Made by a program: the position numbers and the translations under genes. A DNA stretch of 64,000 nucleotides from Micromonospora sp. C95 (lineage in GTDB: Bacteria; Actinomycetota; Actinomycetes; Mycobacteriales; Micromonosporaceae), in contig NZ_JAGPXT010000023.1 of the NCBI RefSeq assembly GCF_018070465.1, forward strand, positions 24,270 to 88,269. Reading direction: 5' to 3'. The notes beneath the pieces were generated by a model, which was not told where the DNA came from, searched no databases, and saw nothing but the letters and a program-made list of their open reading frames with translations. The number at the start of each line of letters is the position of its first letter. The stretch's first letter is position 1. Shown piece after piece: positions 1 through 8,958 of the stretch.

Positions 1-46
1 CGGCGTCGGCCGGAGTTGCGGACGACCGCCGGGGGGTGTGCGTCAC
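1..46 (-). CDS. Possible 5' end of the next gene of the rpmF operon (runs off the window)
   Basis: A GTG at 46, on the same strand and 36 bp downstream of the rpmF stop, opens a frame that is uninterrupted to the window edge (first residues MTHTPRRSSATPADA). In many actinobacteria rpmF is followed by rnc (ribonuclease III). The 15 visible residues are a low-complexity N terminus and carry no diagnostic motif, and the upstream AGG is a weak ribosome-binding site. I infer a gene start from position only. Confidence 0.3.
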   Translation of the reverse strand, partial: MTHTPRRSSATPADA

Positions 47-82
47 CCGACCTGTGGTCGGGGACGTCACGCGCCGTCCGGG

Positions 83-256
83 TCAGACCTCAAGGACCTG
101 GCGGCCGTTGTAGGTGCCGCAGACCGAGCAGGCGGCGTGCGGCAGCTTCGCGGACTTGCACTGCGGGCAGGCGACGGTCGCGACCGCCGCGGCCTTCCAG
201 TTCGCCCGGCGGGACCGGGTGTTGCTGCGCGACATCTTGCGCTTGGGGACGGCCAC
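83..256 (-). CDS. rpmF: 50S ribosomal protein L32 (zinc-binding form)
   Basis: This is a 57-residue large-subunit ribosomal protein. It starts AVPKRKMSRSNTRSRR, the family's conserved basic N terminus, and contains CPQC and CSVC, the two CxxC pairs that hold zinc in the C+ form of L32. The GTG start at 256 is preceded by GAGGAG at good spacing. An upstream extension of the same frame has no family similarity and overlaps yceD, so I rejected it. It lies 5 bp downstream of yceD, the usual yceD-rpmF operon. The frame ends in QVLEV and is intact. Confidence 0.96.
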   Translation of the reverse strand: MAVPKRKMSRSNTRSRRANWKAAAVATVACPQCKSAKLPHAACSVCGTYNGRQVLEV

Positions 257-261
257 GGTTC

Positions 262-825
262 TTACTCCTCTGTACGGGTCAGTTGCGACAGGCCCGCCCA
301 ACGCGGGTCGATCTGCTGGTGGCTGTGATCGGCCGGCAGATCGTCCCGGTGCACCCCGCATTCGGGGCACAGACCTGGGCAGTCCTGACGGCAGAGCGGA
401 TTGTTCGGCAGCGCGAGCACCACCGCGTCCCGCAACGCCGGTTCCAGGTCGATCAGGTCGCCCTGCATTCGACCGACCTCATCCTCCTCGGTGGTGGCGT
501 CCGTGGTGCTGTTCTCGTACGCGTACAGCTCCTGGATCGTCACCGTCACCGAGTCGTTGATCTCGCGCAGGCAGCGACCGCACTCGCCCCGGATCGGACC
601 GCTCACGGTCCCCGAGACGAGCACACCCTCGGACACCGACTCCATCCGCAGATCGAGGTCGAGGTCCGCGCCCTCCGGCACGCCGATCAACTCCAGGCCG
701 AGGTCCGACGGTGCCGGAACCACCCGTTCGACGGTACGCAGAGCACCAGGTCGGCGCGGCAGTTCCCTCGTGTCGAGGACCAGCGGCGACCTGGGGTCGG
801 GTGAAGTGGGTGAGTTCTTGGGCAT
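262..825 (-). CDS. yceD: DUF177/YceD family protein (23S rRNA accumulation protein)
   Basis: The 187-residue protein belongs to DUF177 (YceD), a family needed for normal 23S rRNA levels and almost always encoded directly before rpmF, as here. Visible features are an acidic middle region, the CGRC pair near residue 86 and a C-terminal cluster CRQDCPGLCPECG typical of the actinobacterial branch, probably metal-binding. The ATG at 825 has GGAG seven bases upstream. Only 5 bp separate it from rpmF, so the two are almost certainly one transcript. The precise molecular activity of the family is not established. Confidence 0.92.
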   Translation of the reverse strand: MPKNSPTSPDPRSPLVLDTRELPRRPGALRTVERVVPAPSDLGLELIGVPEGADLDLDLRMESVSEGVLVSGTVSGPIRGECGRCLREINDSVTVTIQELYAYENSTTDATTEEDEVGRMQGDLIDLEPALRDAVVLALPNNPLCRQDCPGLCPECGVHRDDLPADHSHQQIDPRWAGLSQLTRTEE

Positions 826-983
826 AATCAGACTCCGGCCGGTGAGAGGCCGACAAACGAGGTTACCTGGACGGACGCCCCATCGTCGAACCGGGGTGAC
901 CAGCCGGAGCGGCGGTCGGTCCCGGCGATGGCGGGCAGTCCGGTCGGCGGCGGACGATCCGTTCGGCGGCGGCGGTGCGGGGG

Positions 984-1481
984 TCAGAAGGGCAGCGGCC
1001 GCTCCGCCTCGTCCCCGGCGAAGGTGCCGATCTCCCGCAGCGCGTGCATCTTGTCCCGGCCGCGCTCTATCGAGGCCAGCGCCCGGGTGAGGAACTGTTC
1101 GAAGTTGGCCAGCGCGGTGTCGACGTAGTCGTCGACCTCCTCGCGCAACCGCTGTGCCTCCGCCCGGGCCTCGGCGATGATCCGGGCGCCCTCGTGCTCG
1201 GCGGAGACGGTGATCTCGTTCACCGATACCAGGCGGGCGTGTTCCGCCTCACCCTCGCTGATGATGCGGTCGGCCTCCCGCTTGCCGGCCTCCATGATCT
1301 TGTCCCGCTCCTCCAGCAGGGCGGCGGCGCGACGCAGGTCGGCCGGGAGTCCCTCGCGCAGGTCGTCGAGGGCCCCGATCATCTCGGCCCGATCGACCAT
1401 GCAGTTGTTGCGCGACATGGGCACGGAGCGCGCCTGCTCCACGATGGTGATCAGTTCGTCGATGCGGTCGAGCGGGTCCAC
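984..1481 (-). CDS. SepIVA/DivIVA-like coiled-coil cell-division protein
   Basis: The 165-residue protein starts DPLDRIDELITIVEQARS and is almost entirely predicted coiled coil, with long Ala/Glu/Arg-rich heptad-like stretches from about residue 45 to 150. It has no signal peptide or membrane segment. Composition, length and position between coaD and yceD/rpmF match the mycobacterial DivIVA-like septation protein SepIVA (Rv2927c). By family it should be a cytoplasmic scaffold for septum placement or cell-envelope growth. The GTG start at 1481 has AGGAG at good spacing. F0F1 ATP synthase subunit b-like annotations of such proteins reflect only the coiled coil. Confidence 0.8.
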   Translation of the reverse strand: MDPLDRIDELITIVEQARSVPMSRNNCMVDRAEMIGALDDLREGLPADLRRAAALLEERDKIMEAGKREADRIISEGEAEHARLVSVNEITVSAEHEGARIIAEARAEAQRLREEVDDYVDTALANFEQFLTRALASIERGRDKMHALREIGTFAGDEAERPLPF

Positions 1482-1563
1482 CGGTACCTCACTCCTGTCA
1501 TTCGTCGGGCCGACCTACATCATGCGGCCTGCGGCCGGTTTCCCGCCTCACCCAATGATGTCG

Positions 1564-1736
1564 TCCCCCACCAACCCCGCACCGACCCCTCCCCGGGCGT
1601 GTCGCCCCACCCCACCTCGCGATCTTGCACTTCCTGCCCCCGCAAACCACGCCGAAAGCGACAGAAAGGCGACCAGTAGTGCAAGATCGCGGGATGGGGC
1701 GGGTGGGGGGTCAGGGGGGTGGGGGGGTCAGGCGGG
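1564..1736. repeat. Palindromic intergenic repeat with C-rich and G-rich flanks (copy 1)
   Basis: Two perfect 14-bp inverted arms (CGCGATCTTGCACT at 1618-1631 and its complement at 1678-1691) enclose 46 bp. Outside the arms, the left flank is a C-run tract (CCCCAC-type, 1564-1617) and the right flank is its mirror, a G-run tract (1692-1736). The whole element could therefore fold as one long imperfect hairpin. The right flank overlaps the 3' end of coaD and supplies its Pro-rich C terminus and stop codon. The same architecture recurs at 30998-31190 with a different core. Confidence 0.75.
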
Positions 1737-2196
1737 TTTTGAGGGCGTCGCGGACGACGTCGGGTACGTGGGGGGTGACGTCGCCGCCCCACTTGGCCAC
1801 GTCCTTGACCAGGCTGGACGAGAGGAAGGAGTAGAGCGGGTTGGTCGGCATGAACAGCGTCTCGACCCCGGCGAGGCCGATGTTCATCTGGGCCATCTGC
1901 AACTCGTAGTCGAAGTCGCTGACCGCCCGCAGTCCCTTGATGAGTACGGTCGCCCGCTGCGCCCGGCAGAAGTCCACAAGCAGACCCCGGAAGGACGCCA
2001 CCCGCACGTTGCCGTAGGAGGCGGTCACCTCGCGGAGCATGTCGATCCGTTCCTCGACGGTGAACAGGCCGCTCTTCGACTGGTTGACCAGTACGCCGAC
2101 GATCACCTCGTCGAACAGCCGGCTGGCCCGGCCGATGATGTCGAGGTGACCGTTGGTGACCGGGTCGAACGAGCCGGGACACACCGCACGTCTCAT
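1711..2196 (-). CDS. coaD: Pantetheine-phosphate adenylyltransferase
   Basis: CoaD transfers AMP from ATP to 4'-phosphopantetheine, the penultimate step of coenzyme A synthesis. The 161-residue protein opens MRRAVCPGSFDPVTNGH. TNGH at residues 14-17 is the nucleotidyltransferase T/HxGH motif, and SSSLVKDVAKWGG near the C terminus is the second family signature. The ATG at 2196 overlaps the rsmD stop by 4 nt (ATGA), so translation is coupled. A longer upstream frame has no family similarity. The last residues (LTPPPP) are encoded by the adjacent repeat, suggesting the repeat altered the C terminus. Confidence 0.96.
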   Translation of the reverse strand: MRRAVCPGSFDPVTNGHLDIIGRASRLFDEVIVGVLVNQSKSGLFTVEERIDMLREVTASYGNVRVASFRGLLVDFCRAQRATVLIKGLRAVSDFDYELQMAQMNIGLAGVETLFMPTNPLYSFLSSSLVKDVAKWGGDVTPHVPDVVRDALKTRLTPPPP

Positions 2197-2756
2197 GATC
2201 GGCGACCGTACCAAAGGGTGGTCTCGCCGTACCGGCGACTGCGCTGGCCAGTGATGCCTTCCACCCAATCGACCGGTCCGCCACGGCTGGACCGCTCCAC
2301 CACCACCAGCGCCTCGGACGCCAGCCACCCGCCGTCCACCAGAGCGGCGAGCATCGCGTGGATGCCGTCGTCCGGCAGCGCGTACGGCGGATCGGCGAAG
2401 ACGACGTCGTACGGATCGCCCGCCACACCGGCGGCCAGGACGGTGGCGACCTTGCCGGCGACCAGCCGGGCCGAGGCGCCCACCCGCAGCGCCGCCAGGT
2501 TCTCCCGGATCACCCGGGCGGCCCGCGGGTCGGACTCGACAAGCAGTGCGTGCCCCGCGCCCCGCGACAGCGCCTCCAGGCCGACCGCACCCGACCCGGC
2601 GTAGAGGTCGGCGAAGCGGGCACCGTCCAGGTCCATTTCGGCCTCGATCGCGCTGAACAACGCCTCACGCACCCGGTCGGAGGTGGGGCGGGTGCCGGCA
2701 CCGGACGGGGCGGTGATCCGCCGGCCACCGAGGCGGCCGGCGACGATGCGGGTCAT
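2193..2756 (-). CDS. rsmD: 16S rRNA (guanine(966)-N2)-methyltransferase RsmD
   Basis: This is a 187-residue SAM-dependent methyltransferase. It begins MTRIVAGRLGGRRI, the conserved RsmD N terminus, followed by RPTSDRVREALFS, the SAM motif DLYAGSGAVGLEALSRGA and the catalytic DPPY in VVFADPPYALP. RsmD methylates G966 of 16S rRNA in the 30S subunit. The length is normal for the family. It is the first gene of a coupled pair with coaD (4-nt overlap), the arrangement seen in most actinobacteria. Confidence 0.95.
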   Translation of the reverse strand: MTRIVAGRLGGRRITAPSGAGTRPTSDRVREALFSAIEAEMDLDGARFADLYAGSGAVGLEALSRGAGHALLVESDPRAARVIRENLAALRVGASARLVAGKVATVLAAGVAGDPYDVVFADPPYALPDDGIHAMLAALVDGGWLASEALVVVERSSRGGPVDWVEGITGQRSRRYGETTLWYGRRS

Positions 2757-3043
2757 CGCGCGCTCCTGCTCACCGTCCTGACGCTACGCGAGCCGGAAAT
2801 CGGAGCGGGCGGCCCCCGCGTGATCACTGAGGGTGGATCAATGATCTCGCATTCATAACATCTTACTTAAGCTTCCCTGAGGGCTGTTTCGTTTCTCGCG
2901 ATCTCGCTAGGGTCTGCCCGGTGCCGGCGTCATGGCCGCCGGCCATCGGCACGGGAGGCACCCTCTCAGGCGCGGCATCGTGCCGCCAGCGCCGTCCGTC
3001 CCGCCCGCGCCGACACCTGACGCTCTTCACCCCGGGAGTACGC

Positions 3044-4543
3044 GTGATCCGACCCAAGCTGTCGCTACGGCGGCCGCTGGCTGTCCTGGCAGCCGCCCTC
3101 ATCGGCCTGACCGGAGCAGCGGCGGTGGCCACCCCCGCCAGCGCCCACCACACCACCATCACCGGCACCGTCGCCTGCGACCAGCTCAGTGGCGAACGGG
3201 TGATCACGTGGAAGGTGGCCAACAGCGAGAAGTGGAAGACGGCCACCATCAAGAAGGTGACCGCCGAACCGTCCACCCCGGTTCAGGTGCTCGTGCCGGG
3301 TAACGAGCCCGTCGACCTGGAGGACGTCGCCATCCCCGGTGACAGCTTCGTCGAGGCTGTCCAGCGGGTGCCGGGCGACACCGCGAGCGCGAAACTGACC
3401 GTCGAGGCTCGGTGGGGCATCCTCCGTAAGCAGACCAACGAGGGCACCATCAACCTCGCTGCCGACGGTGCCTGCACCCCGGCGCCGAAGTGCGTCGACG
3501 CCAGCGAGGCGAAGTACAGCCACACCTTCGACGGCCCGAAGGGCACGGCGACGGTCAAGCTGGACGGTGACCTGCCGCTGTGCGGCGACGAGAAGCAGTA
3601 CTTCACCCTGGTGTCGTACTTCGCGCCGCGCCCGCAGTTCGCCACCCCGCAGTACGTCTACGGCGAGCCGGACAGTGACTTCCTCGGCGCCGGCCAGCAC
3701 GAGATCGAGCTGAACGTCGGTGTCCCGGACTGCCACACCCAGGTCGACCTGATCTGGGGCGGCGTCGACGAGGTCATCGACCCGCTGGTCGAGGACGGCC
3801 CGCGCTACGGCTCGAAGAAGCTGGGCGAGAACGCTGCTCCCGGCAACCGCTCGTCGGGCCCGAAGGGCTGGTACAACGGCGGCAGCAAGAACTGCACCAC
3901 CCCGGCGTCCACCTTCGCCTCCGCCTGCGACGGCAGCGTCACCGTCTCGCTGAGCAACGACGGTTCGCTCTCGAAGTACGCGGTCGAGTTCGAGGTTCGG
4001 GGCGAGAACGGCTGGTCCAAGACCGTCACGGTCGAGCCGGGCAAGGCCGACAACGAGACCGTGGTGCCCGCCGAGAACGCCGGCAAGATCGAGGTGCTGG
4101 TCGACGGCGAGGTCATCGAGAACGGCACGTACTCCTGGGAGCGTCCGGAGGACTGCCCGCTGCCGACGGTGACCACCGACGCCGACTGCGAGACCTTCGG
4201 GCTGACCGCCTCGAACCCGGAGGGTGGCATGCCGGTCAAGGTGGAGTTCACCTACGGCGACAAGACCGAGACCCGTACCGTCGCGCCGGGCTCGTCGGAG
4301 AAGGTCACCTTCCCGGCCGGTGACGAGGAGGCGGCGCTGGTCGTCCTGCCGGAGCTGGGCCTGGAGCTTGAGGTCGTCTACGCGCCCGAGGGCTGCGGTG
4401 GCGGTGGCGGCGGCGAGGAGCCGGGCCTGCCGGTGACCGGTGCCGCGGCCGGCGGCATCGCCGCGGGCGCGATCGCCCTGCTGGCGCTGGGCGCGGTCCT
4501 GTTCGTGATGGCGCGGCGGCGGCGGATCCACTTCACCGCCTGA
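3044..4543 (+). CDS. Secreted LPXTG-type cell-wall-anchored protein of unknown function
   Basis: The 499-residue protein has a signal peptide at the N terminus (basic RPKLSLRRP, hydrophobic LAVLAAALIG, cleavage after ATPASA). The long Cys-containing extracellular part is rich in Thr, Val and acidic residues and looks like several beta-sandwich modules. The C-terminal sorting signal is LPVTG, then a hydrophobic segment and a basic tail MARRRRIHFTA. A class E/F-like sortase would link it to peptidoglycan. I start at GTG 3044 because GGGAG lies at ribosome-binding distance and the signal peptide begins there. The upstream extension from 2921 is not signal-peptide-like. I see no catalytic motif; adhesin or coat protein are guesses. 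The 287 bp before it hold no other gene I can support. Confidence 0.85.
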   Translation: MIRPKLSLRRPLAVLAAALIGLTGAAAVATPASAHHTTITGTVACDQLSGERVITWKVANSEKWKTATIKKVTAEPSTPVQVLVPGNEPVDLEDVAIPGDSFVEAVQRVPGDTASAKLTVEARWGILRKQTNEGTINLAADGACTPAPKCVDASEAKYSHTFDGPKGTATVKLDGDLPLCGDEKQYFTLVSYFAPRPQFATPQYVYGEPDSDFLGAGQHEIELNVGVPDCHTQVDLIWGGVDEVIDPLVEDGPRYGSKKLGENAAPGNRSSGPKGWYNGGSKNCTTPASTFASACDGSVTVSLSNDGSLSKYAVEFEVRGENGWSKTVTVEPGKADNETVVPAENAGKIEVLVDGEVIENGTYSWERPEDCPLPTVTTDADCETFGLTASNPEGGMPVKVEFTYGDKTETRTVAPGSSEKVTFPAGDEEAALVVLPELGLELEVVYAPEGCGGGGGGEEPGLPVTGAAAGGIAAGAIALLALGAVLFVMARRRRIHFTA

Positions 4544-4559
4544 GCCGAGCTGAGCTGAC

Positions 4560-4597
4560 CCGCCCCGGTCACCCCGTTCCACGGGTGACCGGGGCGG
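4560..4597. terminator. Bidirectional intrinsic terminator hairpin
   Basis: A 15-bp GC-rich stem (4560-4574 with 4583-4597) and an 8-nt loop lie between the convergent surface-protein gene (stop 4543) and recG (stop 4660). There is no T-run, which is usual for high-G+C actinomycete terminators. Confidence 0.75.
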
Positions 4598-4659
4598 TTC
4601 GCTGTCCCGCCCGGAAACGGGCGCCAGGCAAGCAGAAAGGCCGGCGACCCGGAAGCTGC

Positions 4660-6864
4660 TCAGCCCTTTTCGAGGTACTCGGCGCGGTCGGCGTCGACGA
4701 GCGCGGCCACCGAGGCGGCGAGCGCCGGATGCCGGGTCAGCTCCGGATCCTCGTCGACCAGGGCGATCGCCTCCGCCCGCGCGTCCCGGATCAGGTCCGC
4801 GTCGCGCAGCAACGACAGCAGGCGCAGGTGCGAACGACGGCCGGACTGGGTGGCACCCAGCACGTCCCCCTCCCGCCGCTGTTTCAGGTCCAACTCGGCG
4901 AGCTTGAAACCGTCGGTGGTGGAGGCGACCGCGTCCAGCCGCTCCCGGGCCCCGCTGCCCTCGGCCGCCTCGGTCACCAGCAGGCAGAGCCCGGGCGCGC
5001 TGCCCCGGCCGACCCGGCCGCGCAACTGGTGCAGTTGCGAGACGCCGAAGCGGTCGGCGTCCAGCACCACCATCATCGTCGCGTTGGGAACGTCCACCCC
5101 CACCTCGACCACCGTGGTGGCCACCAGCACGTCCAGCTGACCGGCGGCGAAGGACCGCATCACCGCGTCCTTCTCGTCGGCCGGCAGCCGACCGTGCAGG
5201 ACACCGATCCGTAGGCCGTGCAGCGGCCCGTCGGCCAGCAACGGCGCGACGTCGGTCACCGCCAGCGGTGGCCGCCGCTCCGAGTCGTCGACCGCCGGCG
5301 GCTCCTCCTCGGCCCCGGACGTCGAGTCCCCGATCCGGGGGCAGACCACGTACGCCTGGTGGCCGGCGGCAACCTCCTCCCGCAGCCGCCGCCAGGCACG
5401 ATCGAGGAAGGCCGGCTTCTCGGCGGCCGGCACCACGTGCGAGGCGATCGGCGATCGACCACGCGGCAGCTGGGACAGGGTGGAGATCTCCAGGTCGCCG
5501 TAGACCGTCATGGCCACCGTACGAGGGATCGGGGTGGCGGTCATCACCAGTACGTGCGGCGGCTGCTCCGCCTTGGCCCGCAACGCGTCGCGTTGCTCGA
5601 CCCCGAACCGGTGCTGCTCGTCGACCACGACCAGACCGAGATCGGCGAAGTCGACCCCCTCGTAGAGCAGGGCGTGGGTGCCGAGCACGATGCCGGCCGC
5701 GCCGCTGGCCACCTCGGCCAGCGCCCGACGCCGCGCCGCCGCGCCCAGCGAGCCGGTGACCAGTTCCACCCGGGTGGCGTGCTCGGCGGCACCCAGCTCA
5801 CCGGCCTGGGCGAGCGGACCGAGCAGGTCGAGCATGCCCCGGTGATGCTGGGCGGCGAGCACCTCGGTGGGAGCCAGCAACGCGGCCTGCCCGCCCGCGT
5901 CGACCACCTGGAGCATCGCCCGCAGCGCCACCACGGTCTTGCCGGAGCCGACCTCGCCCTGCAACAGCCGGTGCATCGGGTGACCGGTCGCGAGGTCGGC
6001 GGCGATCTCCACGCCGACGTCACGCTGCCCGCCGGTCAGCTCGTACGGCAACCGAGCGTCGAACGCGTCGAGCAGACCACCCGCACGCCCCGGTCGGGGG
6101 CGCGCGGGCGACGCGGCGGCGTCCCGCTTGCGGCGGACCAGCGTCACCTGCACGGCGAACGCCTCGTCCCACTTCAGCCGCCGACGGGCCCGGTACAGCT
6201 CCTCCCGGCTCGACGGCCGGTGGATCTCCCGTAGCGCGGTGCCCAGTCCGACCAGGTTCCGACTGGCCCGCACCGTCGCCGGCAGCGGGTCGTCCGGCGG
6301 TGCCACCGTGTCCAACACCACCCGGACGCAGCGGGCGATCACCCAGGTGGGCACCGCCGCCGCGGCCGGGTAGACCGGAATGAGTGCCCCGGCGAACTCC
6401 TCGATCTGCTCGCTGGCCGCGACCTCGGTGTCAGTCTGTTCACCGAGCAGGACGTACTCCGGCCCGTTGAGCTGCCGCCGGCCCCGGAACTCGGTGACCT
6501 TTCCGGCGAACAGCCCCCACCGGCCCGGCCGCAGTTCGCGCTCGCGCCACGCCTGGTTGCCGAAGAAGGTGAGGGTGAGGCTGCCGCCGGAGCCGTCGCC
6601 GACGGTGACCTCCAGCAGGTTGCCCCGCCGCTGACGCATCGGGCGTACGGCGGTGCGCTGCACCTGGGCCAGCACGGTGACCTGCTCGCCGACGTCCAAC
6701 GCGCGGATGTCGGTGTGCTCGCCACGCTCGTCGTAACGGCGGGGGAAGTGGTAGATCAGGTCACCCGCGGTGTGCAGGTCGAGGTGGCCGGCCAGCGCCT
6801 TGGCGGTCTTCTCCCCGACCAGCTTCTTCAGCGGGGTGTCCAGATCGGACGACTCGGCGGTCAC
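4660..6864 (-). CDS. recG: ATP-dependent DNA helicase RecG
   Basis: RecG regresses stalled replication forks and unwinds branched DNA. The 734-residue protein has the N-terminal wedge/OB domain (about residues 50-180), Walker A GEVGSGKT at 303-310, DEQH (Walker B) at 415-418, motif III MTATPIPRT and the motif VI region LHQLRGRVGRG. All helicase motifs look intact. The GTG start at 6864 overlaps the stop of the DAK2 gene by 4 nt (GTGA). This pairing of a DAK2/YloV-like gene with recG is conserved in many Gram-positive genomes. Confidence 0.96.
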   Translation of the reverse strand: MTAESSDLDTPLKKLVGEKTAKALAGHLDLHTAGDLIYHFPRRYDERGEHTDIRALDVGEQVTVLAQVQRTAVRPMRQRRGNLLEVTVGDGSGGSLTLTFFGNQAWRERELRPGRWGLFAGKVTEFRGRRQLNGPEYVLLGEQTDTEVAASEQIEEFAGALIPVYPAAAAVPTWVIARCVRVVLDTVAPPDDPLPATVRASRNLVGLGTALREIHRPSSREELYRARRRLKWDEAFAVQVTLVRRKRDAAASPARPRPGRAGGLLDAFDARLPYELTGGQRDVGVEIAADLATGHPMHRLLQGEVGSGKTVVALRAMLQVVDAGGQAALLAPTEVLAAQHHRGMLDLLGPLAQAGELGAAEHATRVELVTGSLGAAARRRALAEVASGAAGIVLGTHALLYEGVDFADLGLVVVDEQHRFGVEQRDALRAKAEQPPHVLVMTATPIPRTVAMTVYGDLEISTLSQLPRGRSPIASHVVPAAEKPAFLDRAWRRLREEVAAGHQAYVVCPRIGDSTSGAEEEPPAVDDSERRPPLAVTDVAPLLADGPLHGLRIGVLHGRLPADEKDAVMRSFAAGQLDVLVATTVVEVGVDVPNATMMVVLDADRFGVSQLHQLRGRVGRGSAPGLCLLVTEAAEGSGARERLDAVASTTDGFKLAELDLKQRREGDVLGATQSGRRSHLRLLSLLRDADLIRDARAEAIALVDEDPELTRHPALAASVAALVDADRAEYLEKG

Positions 6865-8462
6865 TCGACACCGACCAGCAACGGGTGATGCGGCTGCCCG
6901 CCCGGGTACTCCTGCACCTCGACGAAGGGCCAGCGCGCCGTGATGTGCGTGCGTACCGCGTCGACCAGCCCGTCGGGGGCGTCGGCGCCGACGAGCAGGG
7001 TGACCAGTTCGCCGCCACCGCCGAGCATCCGGTCGACAAGCGCGACGCAGGTGTCCACCAGGTCGACGCCGATCAGGTTCACCTCCCCCTCGACCAGGGC
7101 GAGCACGTCACCGGCACGGCACGGGCCGGCGACGGTGAGCGCATCCCGGCCGGCCCGGCACACCTCGGCGTACCGGCAGGCACCGGCCGCCTCGGCCATC
7201 GCGATCACGTCGTCGGCGAAGCGACGCCCCGGATCGCGCACGGCCAGCGCCGCCAGCGCCTGCACCGGTGAACGGGTCGGTACCACGGCCACCTCCACCC
7301 CCAGCCGGTGCGCCTCCTCGGCGGCCCGGTTCGCCACCGTCTGCGCGTCCGGGTCGTTGGGCAGCACCACCACGCGAGCCGCGCCGGTGGCGCGTACCGC
7401 GTCGAGCAGTTCCCCGGTCGACGGGTTGCCGGGCACCACCACCGCCCCCTCGGCGGCGAGCAGCTCGGCGATCCCGGCACCGGCGGCCACCACCACGGCG
7501 GCCCGCCCGTCGGACGACCGGGACGGTACGGGCTCCGGTTGGTCGGCGAAACGGGTCACCGCGATCTGGTGCGGGCGACCGGCCACCACGCCCGCCTCGA
7601 TCGCCGCGCCGACGTCGTTGACGTGCACGTGGACCTGCCAGGTCCCCTGATCACCGACGATCACCAGAGAGTCGCCGATGGTGGCGAGTGTGGCCCGCAA
7701 CCGCTGCACCGCGGCGGGCTCGGCGTCGAGCAGGAACTGCACCTCGTAGGCGTACTCGGCCGACCCGGTCTCCCGGGCGACGGTGACCGGCGGCCGCGCC
7801 GACGGGAGGCTGGGTGCCGGCCGCACCGGGCTCTCCCCCGTGACCACCTCGGCCAGGGCGTCGAGCAGCAGGCACAGCCCCTGCCCACCGGCGTCGACCA
7901 CGCCGGCCCGGGCCAGCGCCGGCAACTGCTCGGGGGTGCGGACCAGTGCGCCGGCCGCGGCGTCGGCCGCCGCCCGGGACACCACGCGCAGCTCGTCGCT
8001 GCCGGCCGTCTCGGCCGCGTCGGCGGCGGCCGAGACCACGGAGAGCAGCGTGCCCTCCACCGGGCGGGCCACCGCCGTGTACGCCGCGTCGGTCGCCTCG
8101 CGCAGCGCCGCCGCCAGCTCCCGGCCCCGTACCTGCGGGGCGGCGGCCAACGCGTCGGCGAGACCGCGCAGGATCTGCGCCAGGATCACCCCGGAGTTGC
8201 CCCGCGCGCCGAGCAGGGCGCCCCGGGCCATCAGGCGCAACGCGTGCCCGTGCGCGGTCGCGATGCCGTCGGCGTGGGTGTCGAGATCCATCGCCAGCGC
8301 CTGCTGCGCGGAGGTGAGGGTGAGCACCAGATTGGTGCCGGTGTCACCGTCGGGCACCGGGTAGACGTTCAGCTCGTCGATCTCACCCTGGTGCCGCTTG
8401 AGCGCGGCCAGGCCGCTGGCGCACCAGCGGCGCACGGCGGCGGCGTCGAGGGTGTCCAGCAC
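6861..8462 (-). CDS. DAK2 domain fatty-acid-kinase-like protein (YloV/FakA family)
   Basis: This 533-residue protein of the DAK2-DegV-like fusion family has the nucleotide- and Mg-binding motif DELNVYPVPDGDTGTN at residues 29-44. ARGNSGVILAQILRG and VDAGGQGL follow, both typical of DAK2 domains. The C-terminal half is the FakA-type substrate domain. In Firmicutes, FakA phosphorylates fatty acids presented by FakB (DegV). No fakB gene is visible here, so a fatty-acid-kinase role is by homology only. GTG start at 8462, divergent from rpmB across 215 bp that must carry both promoters. Translationally coupled to recG. Confidence 0.88.
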   Translation of the reverse strand: MLDTLDAAAVRRWCASGLAALKRHQGEIDELNVYPVPDGDTGTNLVLTLTSAQQALAMDLDTHADGIATAHGHALRLMARGALLGARGNSGVILAQILRGLADALAAAPQVRGRELAAALREATDAAYTAVARPVEGTLLSVVSAAADAAETAGSDELRVVSRAAADAAAGALVRTPEQLPALARAGVVDAGGQGLCLLLDALAEVVTGESPVRPAPSLPSARPPVTVARETGSAEYAYEVQFLLDAEPAAVQRLRATLATIGDSLVIVGDQGTWQVHVHVNDVGAAIEAGVVAGRPHQIAVTRFADQPEPVPSRSSDGRAAVVVAAGAGIAELLAAEGAVVVPGNPSTGELLDAVRATGAARVVVLPNDPDAQTVANRAAEEAHRLGVEVAVVPTRSPVQALAALAVRDPGRRFADDVIAMAEAAGACRYAEVCRAGRDALTVAGPCRAGDVLALVEGEVNLIGVDLVDTCVALVDRMLGGGGELVTLLVGADAPDGLVDAVRTHITARWPFVEVQEYPGGQPHHPLLVGVE

Positions 8463-8677
8463 GGTGGCAGCCTACTGGCGTACGCTGACACGCGCCCGGC
8501 ACCGGGTGGGTGCGCCCCTGTCGGGTTTCCCGGGCGCTGTTGTCCGCATCAGTGGCTGTGCCGTCCCGGTGGCCGAGCCCGGTTGGGCAGGCGTTAACCC
8601 CATCGGGTACCCTGGCCAGGTTGCCCGGGCTGCGCCTGGTGCCGACTTCATGAACGTTTCAATCCCAGGAGTATCCC

Positions 8678-8869
8678 GTGGCTAGCGTGTGCGACGTCTG
8701 TGGCAAGGGACCGGGCTTCGGCCACAACGTGTCCCACTCGCACCGGCGGACCAACCGCCGCTGGAACCCGAACATCCAGTCGGTGCGCACCCCGGCCGGT
8801 GGCGGCACGACCAAGAAGCTGAAGGTCTGCACGTCCTGCATCAAGGCCGGCAAGGTCGCCCGCGCCTGA
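8678..8869 (+). CDS. rpmB: 50S ribosomal protein L28 (zinc-binding form)
   Basis: This 63-residue ribosomal protein reads ASVCDVCGKGPGFGHNVSHS and contains the two CxxC pairs (CDVC, CTSC) of the zinc-containing C+ form. RRWNPNIQSVR is the conserved L28 core. The GTG start at 8678 follows AGGAG at good spacing. It is monocistronic, divergent from the DAK2-recG operon, and followed by a strong hairpin. M. tuberculosis also has rpmB next to this operon. Confidence 0.96.
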   Translation: MASVCDVCGKGPGFGHNVSHSHRRTNRRWNPNIQSVRTPAGGGTTKKLKVCTSCIKAGKVARA

Positions 8870-8898
8870 CGCGGTAGCACCGGGACATCACGACCGTC

Positions 8899-8932
8899 GA
8901 AACCGGCGGGCCCCAGCGGGCCCGCCGGTTTC
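8899..8932. terminator. Intrinsic terminator hairpin after rpmB
   Basis: A perfect 15-bp stem (GAAACCGGCGGGCCC at 8899-8913 and its complement at 8918-8932) has a 4-nt loop. It lies between the convergent rpmB and acetyltransferase genes and can serve both strands. Confidence 0.85.
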
Positions 8933-8958
8933 GGCGTGTCCGCAGCCAACCGGCCGGA

